From Topomyia yanbarensis (lineage: Eukaryota > Arthropoda > Insecta > Diptera > Culicidae), in the NCBI RefSeq assembly GCF_030247195.1, contig NC_080671.1:301146504-301210503 (forward strand): a stretch of 64,000 nt of DNA, given 5' to 3'. This document shows positions 46,287-56,834 of this stretch, one piece after another (within the stretch, counting starts at the first letter, position 1; each line of letters starts with the position of its first letter). The notes under the pieces were generated by a model. That model was not told the DNA's origin and ran no database searches. It worked only from the letters and a program-made list of their open reading frames with translations. A program made the translations under genes and the position numbers.

Positions 46287-46547
46287 GGGACCATTCATAA
46301 ATTACGTAACGCAAAAATTGCCCAAAATTGACTCCCCCCTCCCCCTATGTAACAAATTGTCACAAATTTCTCCATCCCCCCCTCCCCTGTTACGTAACAA
46401 ATTCCAAGAAAAAATTTTTTTTTCTTCGATGAAAACATGTTACGTAACGATCTAGTTAACACCCCCTCCCCCCTATGTCACAACTTGTCACAGCTTGTCG
46501 TACCCCCTCCCCCCCCTAAATGCGTTACGTAATTTATGAATGGTCCC
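46287..46547. mobile_element. Harbinger-type MITE with TAA target duplication
   Basis: The inverted ends GGGACCATTCATAAATTACG are exact, with TAA on each side (46284-46286 and 46548-46550), the PIF/Harbinger target-duplication length. The inside is unusual: C-rich runs (CCCCCCTCCCC) alternate with GTTACGTAAC and TTGTCACAA palindromes. Confidence 0.85.
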
Positions 46548-47253
46548 TAAACTGTGCAAAGATCCTGTCAATTCCTACCTGGTAGAATTTAGAACGAATC
46601 GAGCAAAACATCTGACAAAGATGTGACAGGAACCGTGCAGAGATCTTGGCCGTACATTTCTGACTGGATTCTGGATAAAAGTGAGCAGCATCGGTTGGTT
46701 TAACCGCTTCTGTCAGAAACGGTTGTTGCATTTGAGCGAATTCGTTGCCAGAATTCTCGCACAAATCGCGCAAAATGCTCGCAGAAGCTCTGCCAGCATC
46801 AATTTCGCTTTGCTCAACTTTTGCTAACTTTCTGCTTGCCACGCTGACCGGGTGGATTCAAAACAAGTAATTAATAACAATATATGAGAAATTTCTCTTG
46901 CATCGCTTCTTCTCCACAAAATCCGAACGCTTTTATGACCTGAGTACTAGTTAAGCACATCAAAATGAAGTTTGTTTGCATTCGATAAGTTTCAGGTCGA
47001 GTTAACAACTTTGGCTCGTAGCGATGTGAATGTTGCTTAAAGCGCGTTCGCTGTTGTTTTTAACAACTAGCCGAGCCAGAAAACCAGCTTATGTTGGCTT
47101 CACTCATTTTTCAAGGAAACGTCAAAATATTCACCCTCTTGTGTTGAAGGTAGTTTACATTTAACTACGGCAAAAATAATAACTCAACCTTGAGTTTAAT
47201 TTACTTAAATTTAAGTTAAATTTACCTAATTTTGAGTATACCCCAAACATCTA
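46548..47253. other. Spacer, probably older repeat DNA
   Basis: CG-containing words such as CTGACAAAGATGTGACAGG and GAACGAATCGAGC match loosely across the Harbinger MITE insertion (46200-46286 and 46551-46850), so the MITE probably sits in an older repeat. No gene is seen. Confidence 0.35.
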
Positions 47254-47620
47254 CACGCCCATTCAAAACTACTCAAAATTTGAGTTTCCACTACTCAATT
47301 TCAAAAACCGGGGCAAACTGTCAAAAAATGAGTATCGATTTGAGTAGAATTGACTGAACTCTGGAGTAACCATGAAATTATCAACTATTTGAGTGAAAAA
47401 AAAAAATACTGGTGCACGAAGTGGAACTGCCCACACACAAAAAATTGAAAACTTCGGAAAACTAAAAGGTAAGTTTTCGCAAGTGTGGTTTCTTTTTTAA
47501 AATAACATACCTTATTATTTTGCATATCCAATAGCACGAGATCCTATTTACAGGAAAAAGGAGAAATGACCTCGGAATAAATTTATAAGCATCGTATTAA
47601 CATTAGAGATACAGGTAAGT

Positions 47621-48036
47621 CACAGAGAACAGACATCCATGATCGAACAAAAATATTTAAAAAACGTGTGTAAACATTTGAATTAATATACTAAAAACAC
47701 TAGCGCCGCCACACCAACCTATCCCAACTATCCGTCAAATCGATTCCGGAACCGGTTCGAAATCCTGGATGGATTCAGCATGGAATCTAGCTCAAAGAAA
47801 ACAACCGATTCTGACTCTATCGGTTGACGCATTTGAGCTGGAATTCATGCTGGAAGTCCGAATCGGTTTCGGACTAGTTTGACTGGGTAGAGGAATAACC
47901 GCTGTCAATTCTGTCGCACTCAGCCACAAAACACATGACGACAGTAGCGCACCTGGTTTAGATATCCAAACTACCTTCGAAACCGTTAGAGATTTTACAC
48001 AAGTTGAATGCTGAAGATAGACGTCTGTTCTCTGTG
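47621..48036. mobile_element. CACAGA-end MITE with 7-bp target duplication
   Basis: The ends CACAGAGAACAGACATC and, inverted, CACAGAGAACAGACGTC are flanked by the 7-bp direct repeat GGTAAGT (47614-47620 and 48037-48043). Ends and TSD length resemble the element at 23121-24285. A palindromic MITE (47723-47887) is nested inside. Its right-end sequence recurs alone at 51545-51597. Confidence 0.75.
47723..47887. mobile_element. Palindromic MITE (GATTCCGGAACCGG family), copy 1
   Basis: CCCAACTATCCGTCAAATCG on the left pairs with CCCAGTCAAACTAGTCCGAA inward from the right. The arms share CATGCTGAATCC/GGATTCAGCATG and AACCGATTC words nearly to the centre. A related copy is at 50521-50690. Confidence 0.7.
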
Positions 48037-48292
48037 GGTAAGTGGAATTTTATATACAGATTAATGCGTTTGTTAGTATTATTAAAAATACAGATCGGTT
48101 AAATTTCAAATTTTGTCTTTGCGTAAAAAGTACTCAAAATTGACATTTTGTACCCGAACTCAAAACTGAGTAAGTGAGGAAAACTCAATTTTTGACCATG
48201 TGCACTTTTTATGGAATTGAGTGGCTGGTCACTCACTTTTGAGTTATTTTCAATGAGCGTGTAGGATAGGATCCGCCAGCTGGCTTCTTCTT

Positions 48293-48795
48293 CACGCAGA
48301 AAAAAAATTAGTAAAAATGAACAAATTTTGGTTTTAAATAACAATTTTCCCGTTTGATATAGTGACAAACAAGATTTAGGTTTGATTCAATCAATACTGT
48401 TGGTTGAAATTGCCACCTAATTCATTTGTTGGCTTTTCAGTAGTTTCAACAAATATTTCGTTTGAAACAACAAAATCATGTTAAGTTTAACCGAACAAAC
48501 AAGTTTGAAGGAACAAAAACAAATCTTTTGTATCAACCAAAGGAGAGAACAACTCAAATTTAGTTGAAATTAAACAAAGATTCTGTTGGTTTTTAACAAA
48601 GGGATCAGTTAGATCTAACAAATTTTATTTTGATTCAACAATGTTTCTATTTAAAATGTAAACAGAAGTACTTATTGAACTAAACCAAATACATGCTTTT
48701 GAAAAACGCCCATTTCAGTTTGAAACAGTCATTCGCCACGTTTTAGATTCAACAAAACGTTTTGTTGATTCAAAAAGGCCTGATTCTTCTGCGTG
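48293..48795. mobile_element. MITE with CACGCAGAA ends and AACAAA-rich body
   Basis: CACGCAGAAAAAAAATT on the left and, inverted, CACGCAGAAGAATCAGG on the right bound 503 bp. The inside is crowded with TTGTTGGTTTCAAC-like words in both orientations. The target duplication is unclear. Confidence 0.65.
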
Positions 48796-48918
48796 TTATA
48801 TTTTACTGTTGAAAACGACATATTTCCACTCGACCAATGTTGCCAAAATATTTGCTTTGTTTCGGTCGTATATTTATTCTGATTAAAATCTCGACAAACA
48901 TATGAATATTAATTCGTC

Positions 48919-49118
48919 AAAAGGGCGAAACTTTTTTTGTAAACAAACTTATTTCGCTCATTAGTCTGCTGCAGAGTGGAGTTTCATGAAAAATATGCGT
49001 TAATGTAAATTTTTACCCTTCGTAGAAGTAATTTCAATTGTTTTCTGCTTTGAAACTATAGTAAATTAAGAGAAATCATCAAAATAAAAGTTTGTTTACA
49101 AATCTTATTCGCCCTTTT
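48919..49118. mobile_element. MITE with AAAAGGGCGAA ends
   Basis: AAAAGGGCGAA is inverted at both ends, followed on each side by sequence leading to TTTGTAAACAAACTT. It is a relative of the MITE at 35106-35298. It is 200 bp and non-coding. Confidence 0.7.
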
Positions 49119-49131
49119 GCAAATTTAATAT

Positions 49132-49358
49132 GGATATGATTACGGCCTAAAAGCCAACTGTCAAAATCCATTTTGAATGGAAATTTCAGACAAACCGTTA
49201 CTAGTCGAACACAGTTCACAACAGTTTATGAAAGAGAAAACTTTTCTCTTTCATTTACTACCAACATCTGTGATTGGGGTGTAACGGTTTGTCCGGAATT
49301 TCCATACAAAGTGGATTTTGATAGTTGGCTTTTAGGCCGTAATCATATGTTTGTCGAG
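49132..49358. mobile_element. CTCGACAAAC foldback MITE, copy 1 (left end trimmed)
   Basis: The right end reads TAATCATATGTTTGTCGAG. The left end keeps ATATGATTACGGCC but has lost the outer CTCGACAAAC. The arms share GGCCTAAAAGCCAACTGTCA and GACAAACCGTTAC, and AGAGAAAA with TTTTCTCT lie near the middle. Confidence 0.8.
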
Positions 49359-49546
49359 AAATATTCTATATTATGTACCAATTTCATGCTTCTGGAAAAA
49401 TCAAAGATTTTGTCTTTATATCCGCATTTAAACGATCATAACGTTTTTTCCATCGGAATACAGCAAAACAAAATAATATATATTCGTTGTTGGACATTAC
49501 GAAGAATATCTTCACGCCTCTTCATTTTTGTAAGTTGCTTTCTGAG

Positions 49547-49859
49547 CTAGGGGCAGATCACTTGTGATGCATTTTTAAAAATCAGCTAAATTGAATGCAT
49601 TTCTTTCCATAAAAATAGAAATTCGTAATGCATTTTGCGTTGCGTACAATATATTTTGCGTTGCGTGTAAGACGTCAAAACCCTACAAAAAACAGCCCTT
49701 CATTCAACAAAACATCGAACGAAGTGGATCAGCGTAGGACGATTGTTAAGTTATCTTTTCTGCGAGGGAGTGCAAAGTTGATGCAAAAATGGAAATTAAA
49801 TACATTTTTTCTATGTTGATGCAAATTTGTTATACATTCCTAGAGTGATCTGCCCCTAG
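49547..49859. mobile_element. hAT-type MITE with CTAGGGGCAGATCACT ends
   Basis: Exact inverted ends CTAGGGGCAGATCACT and the perfect 8-bp direct repeat TTTCTGAG (49539-49546 and 49860-49867) define a 313-bp element. It has no coding frame. Confidence 0.88.
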
Positions 49860-49867
49860 TTTCTGAG

Positions 49868-50520
49868 TCAAGCAACCTCTGTCACAAGAATAATCTTCTC
49901 TGTTCGGAATCATTTTAAATATTCTAAAACTACTTTTCTGCAAGGTTTAATTTTTGTTTTGGAGCAATGTATAGGTTTGTTCCAGTACTACATGTGATCG
50001 TTTCGGAGAAAACAGCAGTAGAAAACACACACTCCTATTTACACCGAAGATCGATTCAGTTGAAAACTGTAAAATTCAACTGTATCGATAATACCAAAGG
50101 AAGAACAAGAAGCGACTTCCGGGATAATTTTCTCTCTGTTTGCTCAGTACTTCCAATTTACTCGGTACTGGAACAAAGACAATTTTTACATAAAGTTCAA
50201 TATATTTTCATACTTACGCTACACAGCCTGTTGATTTCGAAAAGAGGTATTTCCGCATTATTCCACACACAGAACAGAATCCACGATAGCCGCGCTACCG
50301 AATCTCTCGGGAACTTCAGTTCTAGATAATATGTTTGATTTCGTCTGCCAAATAATGCCTGCACTTCATAATTACAGACGGGTGTTATAGAAAGAAAGCG
50401 GTATCTCGAGAAAACAAAAAAATCAACACAGTTAACAATCGTCGTTTTATGTTTGATATCACAATATGCCAACACTTCCAAGCAGCCCTTTAGTACTTTT
50501 AGTTTCCAAGCCCAAAGAGA
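49868..50520. other. Spacer without recognised gene
   Basis: Opposed frames of about 120 codons overlap here on both strands (49967-50329 + and 50197-50580 -). Neither has a domain, splice support or codon pattern that I can defend. Confidence 0.35.
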
Positions 50521-50690
50521 CCCGGTCAATTCATTCGGAATTTGATTCGGAATCCTGAATGGAGTCATTATGGATTCCAAATCAAATGTAACAACCTATT
50601 CTGAGTCGGAATCGGTTGTTGCATTTGATTTGGAATCCATAATGACTCCATTAAGAAATCCGAACCGGTTCCGGAATGAGTTTAACTGGG
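50521..50690. mobile_element. Palindromic MITE (GATTCCGGAACCGG family), copy 2
   Basis: CCCGGTCAATTCATTCGGAA on the left pairs with CCCAGTTAAACTCATTCCGG inward from the right. The centre pairs AAATCAAATG with CATTTGATTT and ATTATGGATTCC with GGAATCCATAAT. GA flanks both sides, a possible 2-bp TSD. Confidence 0.75.
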
Positions 50691-51116
50691 GAATAGTGAA
50701 AGAGACGAAGAGTGAAAATCAGTCAAAACGGCAACACTCTCTTTATGATGATTTCAATACTAGAATTTTGGCAACCGCTTCCACAGGCAGCACTTTAAAT
50801 GACTCCTATTATATTCTGAAAACAAACGTTATGGCGATCGTTGGATTTGTTTATCAAACGATGTGCATTTCGAAACAAATAGATGAAATAATTCTAAAGC
50901 TTGTTTTTACTCATACATATACTCTAGAATGGACCTTACATAATCACGATTGAACTAAATTCTGACGAAAATCAAATTTCTTTTTTGATAGATGAACAAT
51001 ACTTATCTCCTCCAACTCAGGCATGAGTAATGTTTATTTACATTGCACGATTGGTCTGCTCAATAAGGTATTTTTGGCTTCACACTATTCGTCTCTTTCC
51101 CTATTTTCTTTGTCCA

Positions 51117-51254
51117 AGCCGAAGGTTTGCCTATGTCACTTTCGTCCAATCACGAGCTGGTGCAGAATTGGTTCAAAAACAGGGGACAGAGCTGGCGGAT
51201 CCTATCCTAGGTTTGGATACGTCATGGTTACAGACACTTTATACACAGACGAAG
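51117..51254 (+). other. Short coding-like remnant with an RRM-like RNP1 word
   Basis: One frame reads RRFAYVTFVQSRAGAELVQ followed by KQGTELADPILGL. RRFAYVTF fits the RNP1 signature of RNA-recognition motifs, and a pyrimidine-rich stretch ending in AAG precedes it. GCTGGCGGATCCTATCCT, from the ELADPIL codons, also occurs inverted at 48263-48282 next to other MITEs, so this may be a scrap carried by a transposon. A 4-bp-TSD MITE cuts the region at 51256. Weak evidence; no gene is claimed. Confidence 0.2.
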
Positions 51255-51255
51255 T

Positions 51256-51490
51256 CTCGACAAACATATGATGACGGCCTAAAAGCCAACTGTCAAAATC
51301 CACTGTGAATGGAAATTCCAGACAAACCGTTACTATTCGAACAAAGTTCACAACAGTTTATGAAAGAAAAAACTTTTCTCTTTCGTTTACTACCAACATG
51401 TGTGATTGGCGTGTAACAGTTTGTCCGGAATTTCCATTTAAAGTGGATTTTGACAGTTGGCTTTTAGGCCGTAATCATATGTTTGTCGAG
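51256..51490. mobile_element. CTCGACAAAC foldback MITE, copy 2
   Basis: Both ends are CTCGACAAACATATGAT (inverted), and the 4-bp direct repeat AAGT flanks the element (51252-51255 and 51491-51494). The arms pair for most of the 235-bp length. Confidence 0.88.
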
Positions 51491-51544
51491 AAGTGTCAAA
51501 AATTGCAGCCAAACGGACTTTCAAAAGTGCAGCCAAACGATCAC

Positions 51545-51597
51545 CGTTAGAGATTTTACACAAGTTGAATGCTGAAGATGGACGTCTGTTATCTGTG
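51545..51597. mobile_element. Solo right-end fragment of the CACAGA-type MITE
   Basis: GTTAGAGATTTTACACAAGT through GGACGTCTGTTATCTGTG matches the right end of the element at 47621-48036 with two or three changes. The left end is absent. Confidence 0.6.
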
Positions 51598-51966
51598 TCA
51601 TTACCATAATCACAATACTTTTTCCATATACATCCAAAGAAAGCATGTTATTGTTCGATTGGCTCCGGCATTTTTTTCCTTTGTATTGTCATTTCCATGA
51701 CAGGCTAAGGCCAGGGTTGGCCCATCTCGCCGCCTAACTATGAATACAGTAACTATAAGCAAAACCGGTGATAGTCGCTTGTCATGCTTTGTGTTTTCCT
51801 GGTGTTGTTCCGAATGAAATTTTGCCGTTTTCCCTCCCAGATATTCTTAGCATTTGAGTTTCAATATTATTGCTATCGGTATCAAGCGTGATGTGGCCAA
51901 GCGAGATTTGTTTGCAATTAAAAAACGTCGTGCGAGTTACTGCAGACCAGCAAGAACGATGCAATA

Positions 51967-54505
51967 ATGGGTGTTCGTCGGAAGAAAACCCTGAGATTAC
52001 CCCGAGTGAGAATGTTTATTGTTGACGTACGTTTGAAGGTTTTTATAATATTGATTGATTTCAGCTATTGGTGGATTTCTTAGGAATGGTTCACTTGCTT
52101 GGAGGTCTAAAAAGTCATGTTTGGAAATTTTTTGCACTACGTCTGGAGAAAAGCAGTTGTCTTACAGCTTTGATTGTGATGTCAAGTAAGCATATTTTTG
52201 TAAATTTGCATTTTTAAAGCTATGATGCGTTTTTTCCAACAGAACTAAAAATTGCACAATTTGTAATGTCGAAGAAATGCAAGTGGAAGAATCGTGTTCC
52301 TGCTTGATAGCAGTAGGAATTCAACTCGAAAACGGCCAGGGTATGATTATTGTATTAACTGTTGAAGGGTCACGTATTTTGGGGCGCATTGACATCAATG
52401 AGCAGTTATCTTGCTTACAACCCGTCAGCAAGGCAACCTACATCAGAGGTCGAATATCAGCTTTCGATGGATGTTTGGCTATAGGGACAACATCGGGCAA
52501 GGTTTTGCTTGTAGATGCTTGCTTGAAATATGATGAAGATTGTATGTTAAAATTCATTACATGATTTATTTTTTTTAATTGATTCATTCATTGTAGCAAT
52601 ATTCGGACATCGATTAACGATGAACAATCTACAAAGAAATCAATGCCACATTGAATTTTCTACTGTGGATGAAGAACAGATTTCAACCAATCACTCTCAT
52701 GTTCGTCAACGAGGAAGCTACTTCGGTTTACAGTTGGAAACGATGGTAGAAGAACAAAACCCTGTTATTACTATTCTTGACTTGCCGTCGTTGATGGCTA
52801 TTGCTGTAGGTTATGCCAATGGTCAAATGGTGCTATACGATCTTATAGATTTGCATATAATTCACATCGCTTGTCCTCCTCAAGAGGATACTCCTATTAT
52901 TAGTATGAATCTACTGGAACCAACAGATGATCCAAAGGCCTGCGTTTACATTTGGGCATTTCACGCCGGAGGTGATGGTGCTTTTGCAGTTATGCATACA
53001 CTAATGTACGAGGAAAAGTATGTCGAGCCGAATGGACATGTGTACGAAAGGTTCATATCATGTAGTCCTCGCATGAACATTACATCTTACGACAAAGGAA
53101 GCTTTCCCGTTGGCATACAATCTATTATGAAAACAGTGAGCCAAGAGGAGGAAGTATTAACGTTGTGCGTATTGAGTTGGATTGCATCGGATAAGTCCAC
53201 CAACATTCTGGTATTCGATTTAAATCAATGGTACAAAGCTGAAATGCCGTTCCATTGCGACTGGAGGCATGAACTGAACCATACGGTTGTATTTAATGTT
53301 AAAGATTCTGCAACAAATGTTTTTCTAGTTACAGATTCTCTAATACCATTTAGCTCTATTCACAGACCAGAAGAACATTTCTATCCAAATTCTATGAGTT
53401 TTGGTAAGTAATCAGCCAAACATTAATCTAATGAATCATCGTCCAATTTTGTTATAGATATACTTGCATTGAATAATGACAACTGTGCTCGATACCATTG
53501 GACCGGACTTCAAAATAAAATTTTGGAGAACTTCGAGCAGAATGGATCTAATTTCTTAATGGAACCGACCAGAATTTATACAATTATGTTACGCGCTGCA
53601 CTGGTACCGCAATTTATTGATTGCAATGTATCCTCAGATGCATTGCAGGACACCCAGCGAGAATTCTTACTGTCGGTCGCATTGGAATATAATTGTTACA
53701 CTTTACTGCAGCAATGCGCTATCAGTTGGGCAGATGGAAGTCATTTGGGAGAAAATCCAGAAGAGGGAGTGTCTCTGTCTACTCTAACCGATTGGGCTTG
53801 GAACCGTGCCAAAGCTTTGAAAGATCTAAGCAACTCTATGTGTGTACCATTGTTCGACCTTTCTGGGCGTAGAATTGATTGTGGAACACAAAAAACACTT
53901 CTTCATTGCGCAAGGCAGCTGAGACAGCTCTCCAAGCTATACGACACAATTTTCGATCAGTGCAAGCAATATGTTCCAGATAAGAGTAAGTTCCTTATAT
54001 TTTTTAAATGAGTTAGTTTGTAATGCCAATATTTCACAGTTTATAAAAATCTCAGTTCACAAGCTAAGTCGGTACAATTGGCAGCCGATTATCAAGAAGT
54101 AGTACAGTGGCTGTTGAATGTGGGGCTGTTGCCAGAAGGAAACATTGATGGTGTTAATTTGTCGGAGGAATTTTTATTGGTGCCATTTCCCTATCAAGCT
54201 ATTCGTTCCTATTACGCTTCACAAAGGACTATGCTTCATGATAAGCGACCCGAAAAGAGCCACCCGCAGAGCATGGAAGAACAAAGCTGCAAATACTTAT
54301 TCATTGACAATTTCATTGATCGTGAATTTCCAGCTGAATCATTGAGGAAAGTTTGGATTGAGAACAATGCTTCTGGTGTGTATCCACCAAATTCAGTGCA
54401 AAACGTGGTGAGAGCATTACTTATTCCGAACATCAGCACCGAAATCAAATACGTTTTGCTGTGCTACACTTTCATGGATATGACAGCTGTGCTGGGTGAA
54501 GGAAG
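51967..54505 (+). CDS. Elys: ELYS nucleoporin, N-terminal 761 codons (six exons, incomplete)
   Basis: Exons: 51967-52030, 52065-52185, 52243-52541, 52597-53403, 53458-53985 and 54040-54505; all junctions keep one frame. ELYS seeds nuclear pore assembly on chromatin after mitosis and recruits the Nup107-160 complex. The N-terminal beta-propeller is visible: GGFLRNGSLAW, KVLLVDACL, AIAVGYANGQMVLYDL, CVYIWAFHAGG, FDLNQWYKAEMP and PEEHFYPNSMSF. The alpha-helical ELYS domain follows: RAALVPQFIDC, LSTLTDWAWNRAKAL, CVPLFDLSGRRID, EVVQWLLNVGLLPEG, YYASQR and VYPPNSVQNVVRALL. The ATG at 51967 is chosen because its frame joins exon 2 in phase. That needs a weak donor (GTTTGA); the better-looking GTACGT four bases earlier would break the frame, so exon 1 is the least certain part. 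The last codon is split by a GTAAGA donor at 54506. The C-terminal half with AT-hooks is not in the window. Confidence 0.92.
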
Positions 54506-55282
54506 GTAAGAAAAATGTTACCACTGATAATAGACAGGCTAGAAAAAAATTTCCTTAAAAATCTGGGTAACCTTTCGAATTGATAAACTATGGGAATGTG
54601 TGAATATTGCCATCTACGTGACTGTTTGCTGTGTTTGACAGCTGCACTCCAACTACATTGCATCAATCACTGCGCCACCCACAAACGTTTGCTAAACGTG
54701 TTTCAGACGTCTGATTTATTCGGAATTTCAGTAGCCAGTATTTACACACATTTCGAATCCAGCATAAACGTCTGTTATCCATGCTATTACTTATTCGATT
54801 AACCTTCCGGCAGTTGCGCTAGTGCACTGAGTGCACGCTGCTCTGAAAATCGTCTTAGGCCACCAGCGGCTGCTCGTTCAGTGTGCCATAAGCGCGACTT
54901 CCGGAGGGTTAATAATCCTTAGAAGGGCTGTCTCAGAGACTTAGTGACTCACAGCTTTTGTGTAAGGAACTTGTAGTCAGAAATAAAAGTAATCTTATGT
55001 TTTCGGTTTTAAAATGAAAGTTTTCTCTGGTAGTTTACCAGACCGGATTGTATTTTGTATCCTAGCAGTACCGAATAAGCCGCAATTAATCCGTGGTAGC
55101 TGAGCATTTAACTCAGATCCGTATGGTGTACAGTTAAGTCTTTTACGTACTGCGGTAATAAAAAAGCTTAAAGATATCTACAAAAATGAACTTTTTTTCG
55201 TTGATCAAGGTATGTCTTCTGTCCAATTTTTGAAACTTTTCCTGCTGACCAAATTTTTTCATTTTGTTATTTAATTAGGTAC
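54506..55282. other. Elys: Start of the long Elys intron
   Basis: Begins with the donor GTAAGA. No ELYS-like exon follows to the end of the window, so everything from here to 64000 is taken as intron 6 unless the gene is broken. Besides the TTAA MITE at 54803, nothing bounded is seen in this part. Confidence 0.5.
54803..54908. mobile_element. TTAA-flanked GC-rich MITE
   Basis: CCTTCCGGCAGTTGCGC on the left and CCCTCCGGAAGTCGCGC inward from the right, with TTAA on both sides (54799-54802 and 54909-54912). TTAA duplication fits piggyBac- or Kolobok-type transposition. At 106 bp it is compact and much richer in GC than its surroundings. A half copy is at 4949. Confidence 0.75.
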
Positions 55283-55891
55283 ATTAGTTATGGAATTTAC
55301 GTTTAGACTTCGTCTCATCAGAATCGGACACTAACTTAGTGACTGGACTAAGTTACCGTCTAGCTCTTAAAAAAAGGAGACATAACTTGTGTTCCTGAGC
55401 AAAACCGTCAAGCGTGATGTCCCACAAGAAAATAAGTTCATTTTAAGTTGATGGGAATTAGAATTAGGTTTGGCTTAGCAAGCCAATGCGAGATGCACTA
55501 TGCTATATTTCCCCCTAAGGAGAAAAACTTGGGTTAAAACCAATTTACTCCACTAAGGAGAAAATTGGGTAAAACCACATTTGCGCGCAAAGGACACATA
55601 ACTTATAATTAAATTAGTTACGGAATTTGCGTTTTGACTTCGTTTTCTCAGAATCTGACACTAACTTAGTGCATCTTGCATTGGCTTGCTAATCCAAACC
55701 AATTTTTTCAATTTCACTAGTTCTTATCAGCTTAAAATGAACCAGGACATTTGACTAGGAGTATGCTCAGAAACACAAGTTGAGTCTCTGTTTTTAAAAG
55801 CTAGCGTCAATGTGGCGCAAGCTTAGTTCTGTCACAATGTTGGTGTCCGATTCTGATGAGACGATGTCGAAACGCAAATTTGATAACTAAT
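55283..55891. mobile_element. hAT-like foldback element with long arms
   Basis: ATTAGTTATGGAATTTACGT is inverted as ATTAGTTATCAAATTTGCGT, and the pairing continues through CGTCTCATCAGAATCGGACA. Flanks TTAGGTAC (55275-55282) and TTAGGTAT (55892-55899) are an 8-bp duplication with one change. A third, direct copy of the arm lies inside at about 55610-55670, so the element is composite. Confidence 0.7.
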
Positions 55892-56019
55892 TTAGGTATA
55901 GGCTTTGAGGCCCTTACGCGCAAATGTGGTTTTAGCCAAATGTCTCCTTAGGGGAATAAAATTAGTTTTCACCTTTTTCATTGGTGCTACATAATGGACC
56001 TTATTCCCAATCACTAGAC

Positions 56020-56130
56020 GTGTACTACTAAAGGTTGAATCATAGAAGACCGAATCATAAAAGGCCAAAATGATTTAAGGCCGAAAGCCACAAAACGTCG
56101 AATTACAAAAGGCCGAACCACAAAAAATTA
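56020..56130 (+). repeat. Degenerate AAAAGGCCGAA tandem repeat
   Basis: About seven loose units (AAGGTTGAATCATAG, AAGACCGAATCATAA, AAGGCCGAAAGCCACA, AAGGCCGAACCACA) of 12-20 bp run head to tail. No gene or element boundary is attached to them. Confidence 0.6.
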
Positions 56131-56830
56131 AATCATGAGAAGCCATTGCGCAGTGGGATAGGAACGAAAATTAGTAAGACAAAACCTGTAGCGCTTCGGG
56201 TGTGCATTTTTTAGTTGCTGTGTTCAGCAAAGTGTCTTGATTTTATCAGATACTTATTTTGATGATGTAAATTAGTTTGGATTTCGTTGTGTGGGTGGTG
56301 TTGCGATGTTTTTTTTTATTCTGCATCCTAGAGCTTTGGTGTCTTCGGCAAAGTTTAAGAACGTTCAAAACTATGACAAGTTGTCGAAGATAGTTAATCG
56401 CTATATCTTCAAGTAAAAAGTTTTGAACGATTTTTGTAAAATTTCACTAAAATTCACGTTTTTTGCACTATTTTCTTTAAATTCGTTGAACTTACGCAAC
56501 TTTACGCTTTTATCAGAACTTAAAATTTGCGTCTATTAGGCTGGATTTTCATAAGCTTAATTCATGCCTCCAGCATTTTAAAGAGTGCTCCTGCTCCTGA
56601 CGTGTCTCGGCTTTTAATAGCACGCTTGATTACATGACATTACGCGATACTGGCTCACCCCCGCTATTCGCATTGCAGCGAAAAAAAATTATTCTAGCGA
56701 ACCAAGATGGGTATACTGCCGTTCTACGCAGAATTGTCCCAAGTTACTTTCTAACATTTTCACTTTTTTCATCAAACAGTTCGTTTTCCGGCATATTTTC
56801 AGAAACACACGTCTAAATCATATAGCTTGT
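56131..56830. other. Spacer with a diverged hairpin-MITE-like end
   Basis: ATACTGCCGTTCTACGCAGA with AATTGTCCCA (about 56714-56746) resembles one arm of the 79-bp hairpin MITE, and CTACGCATAATTGTCCCA recurs at about 58089-58106 across the piggyBac-type insertion. No gene is seen. Confidence 0.35.
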
Positions 56831-56834
56831 TTAA

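Larger units (their letters stand above)
47254..48261. mobile_element. TA-flanked element with ACTCAAAA-rich ends
   Basis: The ends CACGCCCATTCAAAACTACT and, inward from the right, CACGCTCATTGAAAATAACT are inverted, with TA on both sides (47252-47253 and 48262-48263). TACTCAAAATTTGAGT-type palindromes recur near both ends. It hosts the CACAGA-type element at 47621. Confidence 0.65.

Noticed and set aside
46284..46550. CpG-island-like promoter
   Set aside because: The C-rich runs are inside a MITE with exact inverted ends and TAA TSDs; no gene starts nearby.
49967..50580. Overlapping 120-codon frames on both strands
   Set aside because: Neither shows a family, and one runs into the palindromic MITE at 50521.
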